Below, one piece after another: positions 34,712 through 46,156 of a DNA stretch of 64,000 bases; the stretch's first letter is position 1, and the number at the start of each line of letters is the position of its first letter. The translations under genes were made by a program, and so were the position numbers. The notes beneath the pieces are model-generated. The model did no database searches and was not told where the DNA came from. It worked only from the letters and a program-made list of their open reading frames with translations. This DNA comes from Staphylotrichum longicolle. Taxonomy: Eukaryota > Ascomycota > Sordariomycetes > Sordariales > Chaetomiaceae. The stretch lies in assembly GCA_019096155.1 (NCBI GenBank), contig JAHCVI010000005.1:196468-260467 (forward strand). Reading direction: 5' to 3'.

Positions 34712-35514
34712 TGCCGCGGATAACGGTGAGCACAAAGAACGTCTGTTGTTGCTCGCAGTCTCTGGTGCCAAACTGGAAGTCGAGCTGCGGTTTGATCGGG
34801 TGGACGCTGGTGCGAGTGACGAGCTGGAAATTAAGTGTATGATGACCACTTTCTGGCCGTCTATTATGATGCAACATCTTTGTCCCGTGTAATGTACAGT
34901 ATTTATGTCTCCCGTCCTCTAACCGATGGCCTGTATATGAATGGTCCAATTCGCCCGAGTTCGACGGCGATGACCGACCTGGAGAACCCCTCCCCATCAC
35001 CTTGGCATTTCCAGCAGCTGACCAGCAGCTGTGTCATGCCCCAAGCCTGCTCTGCCGTCAGGGTTGGTTTGGAAGACCCTTTTTCGGATGGTTGTCCCGA
35101 GTAGTCCCCGTCCCGAAACGCAGTTGCTGGCATGGCGACTACCTCCTCCGTAGCTGCAACTGGACTCCATCCACCGAGTGCATCCGGGAAAGGCCCAGAG
35201 GATGAACGAAGGCCAACGCCATGAGATGCGGCCCCGTCGATCGCTGGCGTGTCAGTCCCAGAGGACATCCCAACAGGGCAACTCTGGCCATGTGGTGTGA
35301 CTTAAGCTGTTTCCCGCCAATGACCACTCTGCTTGGGATTCATTTCGTGCTCGTGTCACAGCCACTCCTAGCCACTCAGGGCCTGGTGCGTGTGAGTTGC
35401 ACAGGTGTGCGGGTTCCTCAAAACTCCAAAACTCCGCAAGCGTCCTCTCTCAGGGTCCATTCTTACCGGACCCACGGGACAGCGATGTGGCTTGATCACA
35501 CCCCCCTGGTCAGG
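34712..35514. other. Convergent intergenic stretch
   Basis: About 0.8 kb between the 3' ends of the hydrolase and the acyltransferase genes. Nothing recognised besides probable 3' UTRs. Confidence 0.5.
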
Positions 35515-36942
35515 CTACCCGCTGTTCTCGGCCTTCCTGCTCGCCACTCTGTTTTCAAGCCCGAGCCATTGTGTCAACCGCCGCCCGAGCCGCACGCACG
35601 GCATATCGACCGCCTTGGTGAGGAAGTCCGCAACGACCAGGTCGAGCGGCAGCATGACGGCCATGGCGAGAATGAAGCGCAACTGGAAGCCCGGTGGCCC
35701 CAGGTTTGGCACGCGCAGCCGGTTGTCCCACCACGTCGGCGGGCTGTCTTCCGGCAAGGGCCCAAACATCCTCCCGACCCTGTCGCCCACCATGTATTGC
35801 ATGGGCAGGTGGATGAGGTAGAACATGAAGCTCACCCGGCCGAGGTACCGCAGGGGTCGAGTCTTGAGGAGGGACTGCAACCACGGGATGCGCAGCGTCG
35901 CGTAGACGAGAAGCAGTGAGCCCCACGAGGTCCAGAACCGGTAGTACTGGTTCTTGTCGTACCCCGCTGGGATCAGGCGCGTCAGCGTGCGCCAGCCGGG
36001 GGTGTTGAGCGAGTATTCCACCTTGCCGCCGGACGCAGGCTGGCAGAGGAGGTAGTACCCGCTGACGAAGGCGACATGGTAAAGAATCATGCGAGCTCGC
36101 CGCGAGCAGTGCCGGGACAAGAAGGTTATGTCGAGCGCGTGCACGTCAACGCATGCGAGGAACATCCCGGCGATGAAGCAGCCCATGGTCCAGAAGGCCA
36201 TCTGCAGCAGGGCAACCACGGCGATGAAACTGAACAGCACGGTCTTCAGGGGTGACAGCTTGGTGAAGAAGGCGTGCAGCGCCGCCAGGCCGTAGACCAA
36301 CATGGAGCCCTTCAGCTCAATGGGGATGGTCCACACGACAAGGCTGTACGTGTACCACACCACGTTGTCGTGTTTCCGGAACGGGTTGAAGAATTTGACC
36401 GTGTCGACGACCCAGTTCATGATCTCCAGAAACACATCATCCTTGCGCTTCGGCCACGGCAGCTCCTCGACGAGGCGGTACGGCGCGTGCATCAACAGCG
36501 CGAAACGCCAGCGTAACCGCAAACACTGGCGCATAAAGACGGATGGGCCGGCGGACCACGGCCGAGGCCAGACTCCAGAGGCAGGCGTCCCTCTTGCCGT
36601 CGCGCACCAGGCGCATCGGGCCCCGGTCAGCACGTAGCCTGACAGCACAAAGAAGACGGCGACGGCGGCGTTGCCGCCGTTGAAGAGGATGCGCACAAAC
36701 GGCATGCTGGCGAGGAGCCAGTGACCGTCCTGGCCAAAGCCGTGGTCGTGGATGTTGTTGTCATAATTGCCGATGCAGTGCTGGATGAAGACGAAGAATG
36801 CGGCCACCCCGCGAAGGCCGTCGAGGAAGGCCGTCGACGAGTTGTCGGGCGTGCGAGAGGCCGGGGCGGGCGCCTGACGCTCGACGTCGCCGCCGGGCGG
36901 GAGAGAGGCGAGCTCGGCGCTCACCAATGGGCGATCTTCCAT
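35515..36942 (-). CDS. Membrane acyltransferase-3 family protein
   Basis: One open frame of 475 aa from the ATG at 36942; an in-frame ATG at 37053 would add 37 residues. Acyltransferase-3 landmarks are FLDGLRGVAAFFVFIQHC (catalytic-type His after the first helix) and AVFFVLSGYVLTG, followed by several membrane helices and a C-terminal GRVSFMFYLIHLP. Fungal relatives include hard-surface-induced proteins; they move acyl groups onto sugars or lipids at membranes. Between about 36620 and 36505 the open frame reads an Arg/Trp/Cys-rich stretch that does not fit the family, while the -1 frame reads MRLVRDGKRDA...RRPIRLYAPVFAV, which does. Two compensating one-base indels would explain this. Confidence 0.85.
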   Translation of the reverse strand: MEDRPLVSAELASLPPGGDVERQAPAPASRTPDNSSTAFLDGLRGVAAFFVFIQHCIGNYDNNIHDHGFGQDGHWLLASMPFVRILFNGGNAAVAVFFVLSGYVLTGARCAWCATARGTPASGVWPRPWSAGPSVFMRQCLRLRWRFALLMHAPYRLVEELPWPKRKDDVFLEIMNWVVDTVKFFNPFRKHDNVVWYTYSLVVWTIPIELKGSMLVYGLAALHAFFTKLSPLKTVLFSFIAVVALLQMAFWTMGCFIAGMFLACVDVHALDITFLSRHCSRRARMILYHVAFVSGYYLLCQPASGGKVEYSLNTPGWRTLTRLIPAGYDKNQYYRFWTSWGSLLLVYATLRIPWLQSLLKTRPLRYLGRVSFMFYLIHLPMQYMVGDRVGRMFGPLPEDSPPTWWDNRLRVPNLGPPGFQLRFILAMAVMLPLDLVVADFLTKAVDMPCVRLGRRLTQWLGLENRVASRKAENSG

Positions 36943-39482
36943 CTTCAGGACTGTCGATGGTGTCGCGTGTTGTGGTGATGTCTTAGTCCACCTTGAAGCT
37001 TGGGGGAAAAACGGAAGACAATCCCAATCCGGGCTTGCCGTCCAGGGTCGCATGTGCTCGGCGGCCCGAGGTTCATCCCCGGCCCAGGGCCCCTGGACGC
37101 GCTAGCTTTCAGGGGCTGCATCGATTGCCTTGCTCAATCCACACGTCCTGTCTCCATTGGCCGATAAATGCGAAACGGGCGCGCCAAGAAGATTCGCCAG
37201 GGCACCTCGACCTTTGTGGTTGGCTCAGGGGCTCAGGCCGGCTGGTTTTGGTGGTTGATCTTTTCGTTAAAGCTGATTGCACATTTGTTGGTTGCTTTTT
37301 GCGCCGAGGAACAGGGCCCAGTAGTTGGATGATCGGATGACTGAAAAAGGGGCTCGCAGAGAATTCCCTGTGGCTGCAAAATATTGCCAATGATTGCCTG
37401 ACTTGTCCGTATCCAGCATCAAAGTCTCCCTGGAGCATCCCCTGTCTCCACTTCCTAACCCGCCCGACGCCACCAGGAAGCCACCACGGGCACCCCCGGA
37501 AATGTGACATCCCCAATTTAAAGTTAAAGTTAAGGCTCCGCTTTCCAAATCTGTTGGGGCATGGAGCAGGGGCACAAAACCACGAACCAGTGCTTTGGGA
37601 CGTGCGTGGGTCGACACGCGACCAGCGACCACCGCGCCGCAGCGCTGCAGAACTCTCTCCCGGCAAGCCTCTGTTTCGTTTGGCTGCCGAAGAAGGCAGA
37701 GTTGCTCACACCAATAACGAGCTCGATGTTGATGCGGGAACACGAATGAAAGTTGGCACCGTCACATATCGCTTGTTTCCTGCTTTAGTTTCTGCGTTTA
37801 TGACTTGTGGGGGGGGGGGGGGAAACAGCCTCTTCATGGTCGGGTTGTCGTTGGATGTAAAGGACAGAAAATAAAAACTTACCCTCAAGCTCGCTGAACC
37901 TACCTTCGGTAGGTAGGTACGCAAGGCGCGATGCCATATCACATTGGGAGGATAAGAAGTATCCCGCCACACCAGGCTCTCAACTTGTCTCGGGCAAACC
38001 TCAAACGATAAGTGAAAATCTCCTTTTCAGCAGAGTTCCGCGCGAGACATTTACCATTTAGCCCTGATTGTGCCCACCTAGTCCGTGATGTTCCGGGGAT
38101 GGGAGCCCTGCAGACGAAATCTTGAGTCGAATACTCCCAAATACTAGAGAAGACAAAGCATCTGAGTAAACAGTCGAGGAAAACGCCCCATTGCTATTCA
38201 CTGGAGGTACTCATCATTGAGAGAGCTCCCTGGGAGTCCATATCATCCATCAGTAAGGTATCTATCACCAGTTGCCGCTCTCCGGATGTTGTTTTCATCC
38301 GAAGATTGAGCAACCCCAGCCCCAGCTCTCTGTTCCTTCCGACAGGTCACGTACCTTCCTGCTCACTACTCACACTATATGTATTAGTTCCCGCATTCCC
38401 TCTTTCACCGGCTCTCCCCAAAAGGCCAAATGGCTCAATGGGGGGAGTCCGGCCCGACGGCCAGCAACGGTCGAATTGCACCTTTCACTCAAGAGAGGTC
38501 ACCAGTTCGATTGCGAAGTAAAACACCTCTCGAGGGTTTTCGTAGCCGGCTTCCCGATCCCGGATCCGAGGGGGAGGTGAGCCGGTAAGCTTTTTGTTTA
38601 TTTATTTATTACTTTTTTTTTTCTTGTTTATCTCATGTTCCTCCTTCTCTCACCCTGCTGCCAGCCAGCCATTCGACAACTTCTTGCCGGCTTTCCTCCA
38701 GCGTCAGCTACCGCAGAGACGATTTGGAAGCCTTGCCAACCGTGGTTTGGACAACGACCTCGCGCTCAAGATCAGCGCGCTGTTTCTGACAGGCACGCTT
38801 TGTTACTGTGCTGGTGAGTCACTGCTGGCCCAGCGTTGCAGTCGCATCCAGTTGCATCCAAGATCAGGTATAGCTGGGGGTTAACTATACATGGGGATGG
38901 TGTGTGGATTCACCAACAGCGTTGTCTGCTTCTGGGGCCTGATCCTTCGCGCAGCAAAAAGTTGGCGTGGCATTTTCCCCACGCATGCCTCGGGCTCCTG
39001 ACCGCAGGATGCAGGGACGGCTACTATGTAAGATGCTGATAAGCTGACTCCTTCCCTTTCCATGTACTGTTGGTAGTAGGATCCGCCGGGTCCATCGCAG
39101 TGCAACGGTTCTTGGTCAACCAGCCGCAAAGGAAGAACCGAGCCACAATTCAGGGCAGCCGTGCCGCATAGATGCATCAGCGAGCCTGACCTCTTACATG
39201 CACGGAGTGTCCACCGTCGGTCAAATCGGTCCAACTGCATGTGCGACGCAGGCAGAGGAACGCTGCCATCGACATTGGGAACTTGATTGGATGCGTTCAG
39301 CTTGCCGAGGTTTCCGACACCCCTGGGTCGTTCACCCTCTTCAACTCGCCCGCTATTACATGTATTTTATACTGCTAAGCCGCCAAGTCCCTCGATGTTC
39401 TCCAACTACTTGCGACTGCCTCCTATCTCCCGTCCCTACCACGAACTGCTTACCGGGGGGTTTCCATCCGATTGTTGCGAGA
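36943..39482. other. Long intergenic stretch
   Basis: About 2.5 kb with no supportable gene. It holds a run of 14 G (37809-37822), an AT-rich simple stretch of TTTA units and T runs (38593-38630), and a small TAGG/CCTA-type repeat near 37900-37920. A tRNA-like string near 38425-38515 was examined and rejected. Confidence 0.45.
37809..37822. repeat. G14 homopolymer
   Basis: Fourteen consecutive G on the plus strand, with G also close upstream. The length is likely uncertain in any assembly. Confidence 0.9.
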
Positions 39483-39972
39483 ATGGGCGCCCCTGTGATT
39501 CTGTGTGGCAAGACCGAGGCCGTCGGCACCGGCGTCATCGCCAGTCTCAAGCCCGAATTCGATGGTCCGTGGCGTCTGCTCGCACGGAGCGGCAGTCGAG
39601 AATTCAAGCTAACACACCCGAGTAGTCATCCATTTCATCATGACCCCCGAGGCGGGTGCGGCCCAGATCCCCGCCATCTTCCGGGGCGAGCAAGGAGTGG
39701 AGGCGCACTCGGCGCTGGGCAGCCACGACTACTCGCAGAAGCCAGCCGCCGTCATCCTGGGCGGCGGCTACGACGACGCCGGCATCGAGACCATGTTGAA
39801 GGCGTCGGCCGGCATCCACCCCATCCCTTGGCTGCGGCCCGACCTCACTCTCCCTGCCCCGCCCTTTGGCACCCCCGACTACGGCAAGGCGCTCGTCCAG
39901 CGTATCAAGGCGCGGCTGGCACAGTTGGAGCAGGAGGGCCGATTGCACGAAGAAAAGGTCGTGCTGTATTGA
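39483..39972 (+). CDS. Small conserved fungal protein of unknown function
   Basis: Two exons, 39483..39564 and 39626..39972, with a 61-bp intron (GCTAAC branch site), give 142 aa. The N-terminus VILCGKTEAVGTGVIASLKPE and later KPAAVILGGGYDD alternate strand and helix like a small Rossmann-type fold. WLRPDLTLPAPPFGTPDYG and an amphipathic C-terminal helix (LVQRIKARLAQLEQEG) follow. I recall similar ~140-residue predicted proteins in other ascomycetes, none with an assigned function. No signal peptide, so probably cytosolic. Confidence 0.7.
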
Positions 39973-40401
39973 GCTTGTGCACCGGTCTCGCCCAGAACTA
40001 CCAAGCGTGCCACTGGCAGATATCAACTTCCCCCTCGTCTGCCAAGCCGGATGGTTGCATGGACACACCGCGGGCCGCTGAGCTGGGTTGCTCCTCGTTT
40101 GAGCCCGTCTGTGGCACAGCAGCATGCCCACGTGGATGGATCTTGACTGACATCCCGGGATTCTGCAACTCATGTTTCATGTCAAATCTTGGGAAGCCCA
40201 GAACAAGATGTGGATTGGGCGCCTAAGAGAACGCTCGCAACCCTCCAAGAACAAAAGCTGGAGTAACTAAGATGTGAGAAACTGGATTCACTCCGGATAT
40301 CGAAATGACAAGATCGGATGGTGCCTCGCCAGGGACAAAAACGCCATGACAACTCGGTCTCGATTCCTCCTACACACTGCCCTCAAAAACACATGTTGAC
40401 C
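39973..40401. other. Convergent 3' region
   Basis: 429 bp between two 3' ends; nothing recognised. Confidence 0.5.
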
Positions 40402-43301
40402 TTATGCATCCCCGACTACATGTCCCTCCCGTGGCTGTGTCTGCTGCTTAACCTCCTGAACCTGATCCAGCAGTTGGGCCAGCACTGCTTCGACGTTTGC
40501 CAGGTCGGCGCCATTCTTGCTCTGCACCCAGCCCTTCAGCGCGCGCCGAAGCCTCGATTCTTTATGAATGGCTCGCTCCACCGCTTCTATATGGAGAGGT
40601 CGCTGCAAGCGGGCTTCGATGAGCTCCTCGGTGGCTCTGTTGATCTCGGCAATGATTCGGTTCGTGTCGATGCCCAACGTTCTCCTGTCGCTTTGCTTGA
40701 GGCCGTCGTTTACTTTCTTGGTGTCGGGGTCTGTGGAAGATTGTGCTGGATGTGCTGATAGCCCTGTGGATTCTATCTTGTCACCCTTGTTCCCAGACGC
40801 AAGGGAGATGTCCTCAAAGTCAGGGGCTGTGGCATCTTTGAAATCGATAGACGTGTCCTGCAGGATTGCCTTGCCGGCGTTCAAGGCAGGTAGCGGAGCG
40901 GGTTGGTGAAGCGGTCTGCCCGTCTCCTCGGCTCCCTCAATGACATGGCTTTTGTTGGGACTCAGTAAACTGACATCCGGAGCGAGACCGTCATCTCGTT
41001 GAGCGGAGGGTAGCGGGGGCGCGGTGGTGCAAGAGTCCTTTGTCCCAGGCCTTGGAGAGGAGGGGCCGCGGGGATCCAGGGATATGCTTCTGGGGGCGTC
41101 TGGGAGAGGCGAATGGGGAGTGGATCGGACCGACTTGCCCGTCTCCTCATGTTCTTCAAGAGGATTCGGTAGATTAATCGGCGGAATCAAATACTCGCGT
41201 CTCAGACCGGACGGACGCCGGGGCGCAGGCGCGGGGGAACGAGAAATACCTTCTCCTTCGTCATCAGACTTGGTGAGGCGGCCGTCCGTAGAGATCCTCC
41301 TCCTGGTCGGGTTCTTGCGCCGTGCTTTCTCCGGACGAATTGTTTTTCGAACCGTGAGTCCCTCCCGCTCCAGGTTCGTAGCGTCTTTCAAAGGAACCCT
41401 CCCTCTCTCCTTCATCGTATCTGTCGCTAGCAAACCCACGTTCGTCTTGAGGACGGGTGATCCAACCCCTTGACACCCTGTCCTTGACCCCGTGATCCCC
41501 AGAGAGCGCTGTTGTTTTGCACGTTGGAGTTCCAATTCAGGAAGGATGAGTCTCCTAATGGCGTCTTCAACGGTCTCAAGGAGCTTCGGGTTGTTTACCG
41601 CGCTGTTCCTGGGTCGGCGCACATCGCCCGGTGTCTCTATCTGATCCTTCGTCACGCTTCCCGTGGGCCCAGCTGCGTTGACATCAACCTTGCTCAGCTT
41701 TTCCAGGTCCGCCTTCACTGTACGTCTAGTTCTAGGCGGACGGTCTCCTGCATCGGTTCTGTCCAACATCCACGAGGGTGGAATGGCGGAGATGGAGTTT
41801 ACGATGGCGGCCTCAGCCTCTGCTCCCGTTTGCTTTCCAGGTGCACTACCCTGCGACGCACTTTGTTTTCGTTCAACGCGCAACCGGTCCCTTGTCGTTG
41901 GAATGCGTATGAACCCAGGGCCTTGGTCCTCTGATTTGCGGTCCCTCCTGGGCGTGACTCGAATCCGATCGGACGGCTCCTGTTCTTTGCGGTCCTTTCT
42001 TGGGGTGACTCGGACCCTCAAGGATGGCTTTCCCAGACGCGGATTCTCCAGCTTCCTGGCCGACTCAAAATATTCGATGAGAAGGCTCGTTTGGGAGGCG
42101 TTCATCGGGCGCGCTGGCTTCCCCGCCGGTCTGATTGTGATTGGCCTTCCATCTTCGGGAAGCGAGTAAGCCGTCCGTGTTGAATCTGAGGACTTTTCAT
42201 CAAGTTCAGCTGCCATGCTGGTCGCCGTTTTGAGCGTCTCGAACTTCGCGGGTGCTACCTCCTCAATGACTCCACTGGTTGGCCCCTGGTCCAAAGCTTC
42301 TGCCTCCTGAGCCGCGACAAACGGCTTTGGCTGCTCTATTCGCTCCTGGAGAGTCTGGATCAAGGCCTCGGCCTCTCGCAGTTTCATGAGGACTGCCTCG
42401 TGTTCTTCGGTCGTGATGGTAGGCCGCGGAGTAGGTCTTGCGGTCGGAGCTGAGGATTGCTCGTCTGATTCAGCCTCCTGAACGGGTTGTAGGTCCATGT
42501 CGTGCAACTTTGCTGCTGCTGCATCTGTTGCCGTCGCCTGATTCGACTTTTTCTTTTTCTTGGCCGACACTCTCGCCACTGTGTGACGATAGGCCTTACT
42601 GTCAAAGCATATGGTGTCAAAAGCAAAACGAGTGTTGCTAACGACAGACTCGCGGTCCCCGAAGACGCTGGCATCGGAGCCGACAGCCGAGGCAACCGTG
42701 TCCCATTCACCAGCCGTGCAGGCTGGGTATGAAGGGACCATATCGTCCAGACCAAAGCGTGCGAGCTCGAGCGTCGCCATATTTTGTTGCAGTAGCTCCT
42801 GCATTTCCTGCACCGAGTGTCTATGACGCAGCGACCGTCAGTTGAGGGTATGGCATGGGCCAGGTTGGCCATTTCAGAGGTAACCCACAAATTCAGCGCC
42901 TGCACCAAAAGCGCGAGGCTTCCCTTCTTCGTCTCCAACCTCGCGAACCACCGACGTATGTCTCCAGCGTTCCACCATAGCACGAAGGATGCTCTCCAGT
43001 CATGACGGTCAAACAGGCCTTCGAGTTCTTCGCTGATGTGACAGAGCGCATCGCAACAACCTTCGACGGAGAGGTCGAAGACATGCTGGAGGCGGAAGCG
43101 CCGAATGGCTTGATGGTCTCGCTGCAGGACTGCCTCGACTTGAAGTAGGGCGGCTTGCACTATGGTGATCTCATCTTGCATGTCGCGGGCGAGGGCGGGT
43201 GCGTCTTGGAATTGGTCCACGGTGTCTTTGATGAAGAGCGCGGCGCGCAGGACGCTGGCGGCGAGAGCGACGGCGCTCGCTGTGATGCTGAGGGGATCCA
43301 T
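40402..43301 (-). CDS. Protein with STAND-type N-terminal domain and long disordered tail
   Basis: Exons 43301..42885 and 42807..40402 (77-bp intron, GTTACC donor chosen by frame) give 940 aa. Residues 1-140 (MDPLSITASAVALAASV..., DMQDEITIVQAALLQVEAVL) match the helical domain found at the N-terminus of many fungal STAND/NLR-type proteins. No NACHT, NB-ARC, ankyrin or WD repeat follows. The rest is charged and low-complexity, with a Lys run near residue 240, a coiled-coil-like segment (HEAVLMKLREAEALIQTLQERI), a threefold basic repeat around residues 395-450, and a second helical segment near the C-terminus (NRIIAEINRATEELIEARLQRP). Function unknown. The splice junction is the least certain part; both exons are open throughout. 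Confidence 0.75.
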
Positions 43302-44301
43302 GTTGGGCCCAGCGTACCCATACCCAGACAAGGCGGGTGGCTGTTGCCGTGTTTATGGGTGTCGTCGTTGGTTTCCTTGCGGACTGGGCGGGGATTGGGA
43401 CGAGGACAAGAACTAGGGCGGACGAGGCTCTTCCTCAGGCTTTCAGCTGAACACAGCCCCCGCCGCCATCCGTCGCCCCCCCACGCTTGTATGTGGCCGG
43501 ATTCCTGCAAGCGCCTTGCATTGTGGCTTGCATCTCTCCATCTGCCTGTTGCTCCAGCTCAGTCGTTTCTTCTGTGTGTGTTCTGTGCAGAGTACTCTGG
43601 AGTTCTGTGCCATGCTGAAGACTGACTGCGCCGCGTCGTCGACCGGTAACGTTACAACGGAATACAGCGCCAAAGATGCGCTGAATGGTGCGAGAGTGCC
43701 GGAACCATTCGAAGCTCCTCAGTCAGTCCAGACTTCCCACTCAGGAGGAATTGATGCTGATGTTGGATCAGAGATTGGAACGCCCAACAAGGTATTCCAT
43801 GGTCGATATGCAGTGAGGCAGAGAAGATCCAAGGTTGATGCGGTGTAATTACCCTCGAGAAGGTCGGGTTGCTTTCAGTGGCCCCCAGGCAAGATCAATC
43901 CGGGGAGAATGCGGGGTAAACACACCAGTGCAAGGATCCTTGGATCCGCTGATCCCTGGCGCCTTCCCAAGGCTCCCCCAACTGGGCAGCTCCAACCACT
44001 CTCCAACCACTCCAACCATGCATTTATTTGAGCGCGGGGAAGTCGCGCAACCAACCCCGGACGAACCGAGGCATCTATCCACTCCTGCTCCCCCGTGAGC
44101 CGCGGGTTTGAGCCAGGGCCGCCCGATTTCAAGTACAACATCATCAACCTCCAACCCTCCGAACCTCGACCGACCTTGAGGTCGTGGCGACGCTTTGATG
44201 CCTTAACACAACCGATTTCCCTATCGACGAGTCGCCCTCGGGTCCCGCCGCACCATCCGCTCAATCGAACCCTTCCCCAAAGTCTCGGAACCCACAACAA
44301 G
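43302..44301. other. Divergent intergenic region
   Basis: 1.0 kb between the STAND-N gene (leftward) and the FAD oxidoreductase gene (rightward). No coding exon or RNA gene seen; both promoters should be here. Confidence 0.5.
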
Positions 44302-46017
44302 ATGGCGTCAGGCACGGACAGCACGAAGCCCGTCATCATTGTCGGCGGTGGCCTCGCGGGCCTCGTCGCCGCCTTCGAGCTGTCACAACAAAACGTCCCG
44401 ACCCTCATCCTCGACCAGGAAAACGAGGCCTGTCTGGGTGGCCAGGCCTTCTGGTCGCTCGGCGGTCTCTTCTGCGTCGACTCGGCCGAGCAGCGCCGCA
44501 TGGGCATCAAGGACTCGCGCGAGCTGGCCATGCGCGACTGGTTCGGCTCGGCCCGCTTCGACCGCGAGAAGGAGGATTACTGGCCGCGCAAGTGGGCCGA
44601 GGCCTTTGTCAACTTTGCTACCGACGAGATGGAGAGCTACGTCAAGGCCCGCGGCATCGGCTTCCTTATGAACGTGGGCTGGGCCGAGCGTGGTGATGGC
44701 CGCGCCGACGGGCACGGCAACTCGGTGCCAAGGTTCCACCTGACGTGGGGGACTGGCCCGGAGGTGGTGCGCGTCTTTGCCGAGCCCGTCAGGGCCGCCG
44801 AGAAGAAGGGGATCGTCGAGTTCAAGTTCCGGCACATGGTTGACGAGGTGATTCTCGACGAGAAGACAGGGCGCGCCATTGGCGTCAAGGGGCGGGTGCT
44901 TGAGCCGGACGACTCGCCAAGAGGCGTCAAGTCGTCGAGGACAGTCGTCGGCGAGTTCGAGATTCACGGTTCTGCCGTGTTGGTGTCCTCGGGTGGCATT
45001 GGCGGCAACGTCGACAAGGTCAAGGCGTGCTGGCCGGTCGACCGCCTCGGCCCCAACATCCCCAACAACTTTGTCATTGGCGTGCCCGCACACGTCGACG
45101 GCCGAATGATCGACATCGCCGAGACTGCCGGCGCCAACATCATCAACCGCGACCGCATGTGGCACTACACCGAGGGGCTTGCCAACTGGGATCCCATCTG
45201 GCCCTCCCACGGCATCCGCGTCCTCCCCGCCCCCTCTTCGCTCTGGCTCGACGCCACCGGCAAGCGCCTCCCGCCATTCCTCTACCCCGGCTGCGACACC
45301 CTCGCGACGCTCAAACACATCTGCAGCACCGGCTACGACTACACCTGGTTCATCGCCGACCAGTCCATCGTCGCCCGCGAGTTTGCCCTCTCCGGCTCGG
45401 AGCAGAACCCAGACGTGACCAACAAGTCGGTTTGGCAGGTCCTTACTCAGCGCATCTTCAGCTCCAAGGGCACCGTCCCGGTCCAAAACTTTGTCAAGCA
45501 CGGCGCCGATTTTGTGGTGCGCGACAACCTCGCCGACCTCGTGACGGGAATGAACGAGCTGATTGCCGACGTCCCGGGCGCGCCGAAACTCGACTACGAC
45601 CAGATTAAGGAGGTCGTCGAGACCCGCGACGGGCAGTTTGTAAATACCTACTCCAAGGACGCCCAGGCGATGCTGATTCACAGCGCGAGGACGTACTGGC
45701 CGGACAAGCGGAGCCGGATTGCGCCGCCCCATCGGTTGTTGGATGTGGAGAAGCATGGCCCGCTGATTGCGGTGAGGATGAACTTGCTAACGAGGAAGAC
45801 GCTGGGCGGGATCGAGACGAATCTGGATAGCAATGTCATGAAGGCGGATGGGACACCGTTCCCCGGGTTGTACGCCGCGGGAGAGGCGGCCGGGTTTGGC
45901 GGCGGGGGCGTCCATGGGTACAGTTCCTTGGAGGGGACGTTCTTGGGAGGGTGCATCTTTTCGGGGCGGGCGGCGGGGCGGGCGATGGCGAAGGAGGTGT
46001 TGGGTGAGGGGAAGTAG
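44302..46017 (+). CDS. FAD-binding-2 family oxidoreductase (KstD/fumarate reductase-like)
   Basis: One exon of 571 aa. The N-terminal KPVIIVGGGLAGLVAAFEL is a dinucleotide-binding GxGxxG motif. GGQAFWSLGG and the C-terminal PGLYAAGEAAGFGGGG...GTFLGGCIFSGRAAGR are the FAD-binding pattern of the fumarate reductase / 3-ketosteroid-delta1-dehydrogenase superfamily. No mitochondrial or secretory leader is obvious. Fungal members of this type are generally annotated only as FAD-dependent dehydrogenases; the substrate cannot be assigned. The first ATG that directly precedes the nucleotide-binding domain (44302) was taken. It ends 139 bp from the 3' end of the D-lactate dehydrogenase gene, tail-to-tail. 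Confidence 0.9.
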   Translation: MASGTDSTKPVIIVGGGLAGLVAAFELSQQNVPTLILDQENEACLGGQAFWSLGGLFCVDSAEQRRMGIKDSRELAMRDWFGSARFDREKEDYWPRKWAEAFVNFATDEMESYVKARGIGFLMNVGWAERGDGRADGHGNSVPRFHLTWGTGPEVVRVFAEPVRAAEKKGIVEFKFRHMVDEVILDEKTGRAIGVKGRVLEPDDSPRGVKSSRTVVGEFEIHGSAVLVSSGGIGGNVDKVKACWPVDRLGPNIPNNFVIGVPAHVDGRMIDIAETAGANIINRDRMWHYTEGLANWDPIWPSHGIRVLPAPSSLWLDATGKRLPPFLYPGCDTLATLKHICSTGYDYTWFIADQSIVAREFALSGSEQNPDVTNKSVWQVLTQRIFSSKGTVPVQNFVKHGADFVVRDNLADLVTGMNELIADVPGAPKLDYDQIKEVVETRDGQFVNTYSKDAQAMLIHSARTYWPDKRSRIAPPHRLLDVEKHGPLIAVRMNLLTRKTLGGIETNLDSNVMKADGTPFPGLYAAGEAAGFGGGGVHGYSSLEGTFLGGCIFSGRAAGRAMAKEVLGEGK

Positions 46018-46156
46018 TCAAGGGGTTGCTTTGATGCTGTTTCTTCGATACCTGTCATCAACGCCGTGTTACCCTAATATCACTTTTTGGTATCACTTTT
46101 CTCTTTCGACGCCTTTTCATCATTCTACAGTCATGACAGCAGCTCTCCACAAAAAC

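Noticed and set aside
37809..37822. G14 run as a possible telomere- or quadruplex-related element
   Set aside because: A single homopolymer without telomeric TTAGGG units; more likely a simple repeat of uncertain length.
38425..38530. tRNA-like string with an A-box (TGGCTCAATGG) and a B-box-like AGTTCGATT
   Set aside because: No acceptor stem or proper T stem can be paired, and the anticodon arm folds as a 4-bp hairpin with a 4-nt loop; not a tRNA.
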